A DNA stretch of 17,745 nt from Choanephora cucurbitarum. Taxonomy: Eukaryota > Mucoromycota > Mucoromycetes > Mucorales > Choanephoraceae. A program made the position numbers and the translations under genes. The DNA is taken from positions 1 to 17,745 of the forward strand of contig JAIWNI010000245.1 of the NCBI GenBank assembly GCA_025331435.1. The letters run 5' to 3'. Below the pieces are notes generated by a model, which did no database searches, was not told where the DNA came from, and saw only the letters and a list, made by a program, of their open reading frames with translations. Positions 16,700 through 17,745 of the stretch are shown here, in pieces. Positions within the stretch are counted from its first letter, which is position 1. Each line of letters starts with the position of its first letter.

Positions 16700-17453
16700 T
16701 TGGATAAACTAAAAACTTTAAAAGGGAGATCTTACAAGAACAATCAAAATTTGAAGAGTTTCAGTGATCTAAAAATGTCGCCCAAAAAGAGGGGGGTTTG
16801 CAAATTGGCGCAGAAAAACCAGTTGGAACTTTTCTGGAAAAAGAAAAGATTCGATCGAACAAAAAAAAAAGTCAAAAGAAGAGAAAGAACAAAGGCAACC
16901 CTTAGCAAAAGTTTTTGAAGGTTAAGTTTAATGATGTTGAAGAAAGAAAGAAAAAGAAGAAGAAAAACTATCTATGATGTACTAACAAAAGATGAAACGA
17001 AAAGTGATGGGATTGATAAGATTGCATTTTGAAAATGATTAAGACAATATACTATTGGAACAATAACATATTAATATTAGCATTTGTTTTCGCGAGTTGC
17101 TCAAAATACTCTAAAAGAAAAATAAACCATTCTAGTCAACGTTGTTGATGATAGATTTTGCGGCTGGGTAGTATTGGCTGTCCAGTTGAATGACAACGAA
17201 AACGAATTTTGGACTTTCAAAATGAAGTTGCAACTCCCTTTCGAAGAACAAGTCTTTCTAAGCGACAAACTTAAAGACTTCCTTGACTTTGACAATGCCA
17301 AAAAAAAGTGTCTGTTACGGATTCGAAGAAGAAATTGGTAGCGAAGTAATTAAAAGTGAGCTCTTTTTAAATGATAAGCATTGTAGTATTCGCACACACC
17401 TTTTACTAGTAAGTCAAATCAGATTAAATGCGGAATACATAAGCGTGTTCTAA
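16700..17453 (+). pseudogene. Frameshifted transposon protein with OTU-like motif
   Basis: Pieces in several + frames form a plausible single decayed protein. They are a Lys-rich segment (16700-16918, SPKKRGVCKLAQKNQLELF), a second basic segment with TIYDVLTKDETKSDG (about 16931-17030), FASCSKYSKRKINHSSQR (to 17146), VNVVDDRFCGWVVLAVQLND (17135-17338), and, after a shift in an A-run (17299-17307), VCYGFEEEIGSEVIKSELFL (to TAA 17451). D-x-x-C-G-W followed by a hydrophobic helix is the catalytic-Cys context of OTU-family cysteine proteases, a domain often seen in transposon-encoded proteins (MULE/FAR1-like) of Mucoromycetes. The usual Gly before Cys is changed (DDRFC). This is a decayed copy. 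Confidence 0.45.
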
Positions 17454-17745
17454 TATGATATAAGCATCATGATAGAAGGTAGGAGCGATTTACAGACTAT
17501 ATGTCTATTGATGCTGAAATTAAATGACTGAAATTGACTTTTTTCTTATAACCAAATAATTTTTGGAGTGACCCTCCCTTATGTTGTATCAGACACGAAA
17601 TACAATAAACTAAAATCTAAAGAGCAAGAAAAGTACAACCAGAATCTATATAATCCTGGAAAAGCGAAAAGAGAGAGAAAGTTCTTTATTATCAAACGTG
17701 TGTGTCTAACTAATAGGAGATGGGCTGGATGAATTACAGTGAAGT
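17454..17745. other. Terminal non-coding stretch
   Basis: No gene, repeat or RNA could be recognised in the last 290 bases. A sequence running off the right edge may belong to a feature outside the window. Confidence 0.4.

Noticed and set aside
1..17745. CRISPR array, bacterial operon or prophage
   Set aside because: No regularly spaced repeats and no ribosome-binding-site pattern; the genes have spliceosomal introns, so the DNA is eukaryotic.

Overview
The window looks like a stretch of nuclear chromosome from an early-diverging fungus, most likely a member of Mucoromycota (Mucorales type). It is AT-rich. Its genes are split by many short introns (about 46-81 nt) with GTAAGT-like donors. 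The conserved proteins are eukaryotic, and the DNA between genes is full of decayed transposons. The genus is not resolved. No tRNA, rRNA, CRISPR array or bacterial-type operon is visible.

Layout: (1) 67-1226 (+) is a six-exon gene whose reconstructed protein aligns along its length with STK19, a winged-helix factor of transcription-coupled DNA repair. Convergent with it, 1404-1991 (-) encodes a small basic Q-rich protein of unknown function. (2) 1992-3390 shows no gene. (3) 3391-5342 is a mobile element with 217-bp terminal inverted repeats that read as 100% identical, flanked by TA. It carries one cargo ORF on the minus strand, interrupted by a single early TAG. (4) 5343-7566 is mostly non-coding, with a decayed open frame next to the element and a nested hairpin. 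(5) 7567-9551 (+) is a complete ten-exon M18 aspartyl aminopeptidase with all expected metal ligands. Only 133 bp later, 9685-11006 (+) is a four-exon membrane protein that fuses a J-domain to a TMEM185-like membrane domain. (6) 11978-13407 is a second TA-flanked element with 26-bp inverted ends. It holds a Cys/His-rich ORF resembling the GCM/FLYWCH zinc-binding domains of transposases and related proteins, again with one early TAG. (7) 13408-17745 is a transposon graveyard: the C-terminal end of a LINE reverse transcriptase (-), a possible ORF1-like fragment (+), a 186-bp pogo/Fot1-like MITE with 24-bp perfect TIRs, a gag-like remnant, an unidentified open frame (-), and a frameshifted region with an OTU-like motif of the sort found in Mucoromycete transposon proteins.

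The three conserved genes are unrelated in function (DNA repair, peptide turnover, membrane-anchored co-chaperone), as expected for an ordinary fungal locus. The most unusual content is the pair of TA-flanked elements. Neither shows a visible transposase catalytic core, and both carry an ORF broken only by one early TAG. The first has very young termini with regularly repeated CGACA sites. Family assignments are by reading motifs from memory; no database search was run.
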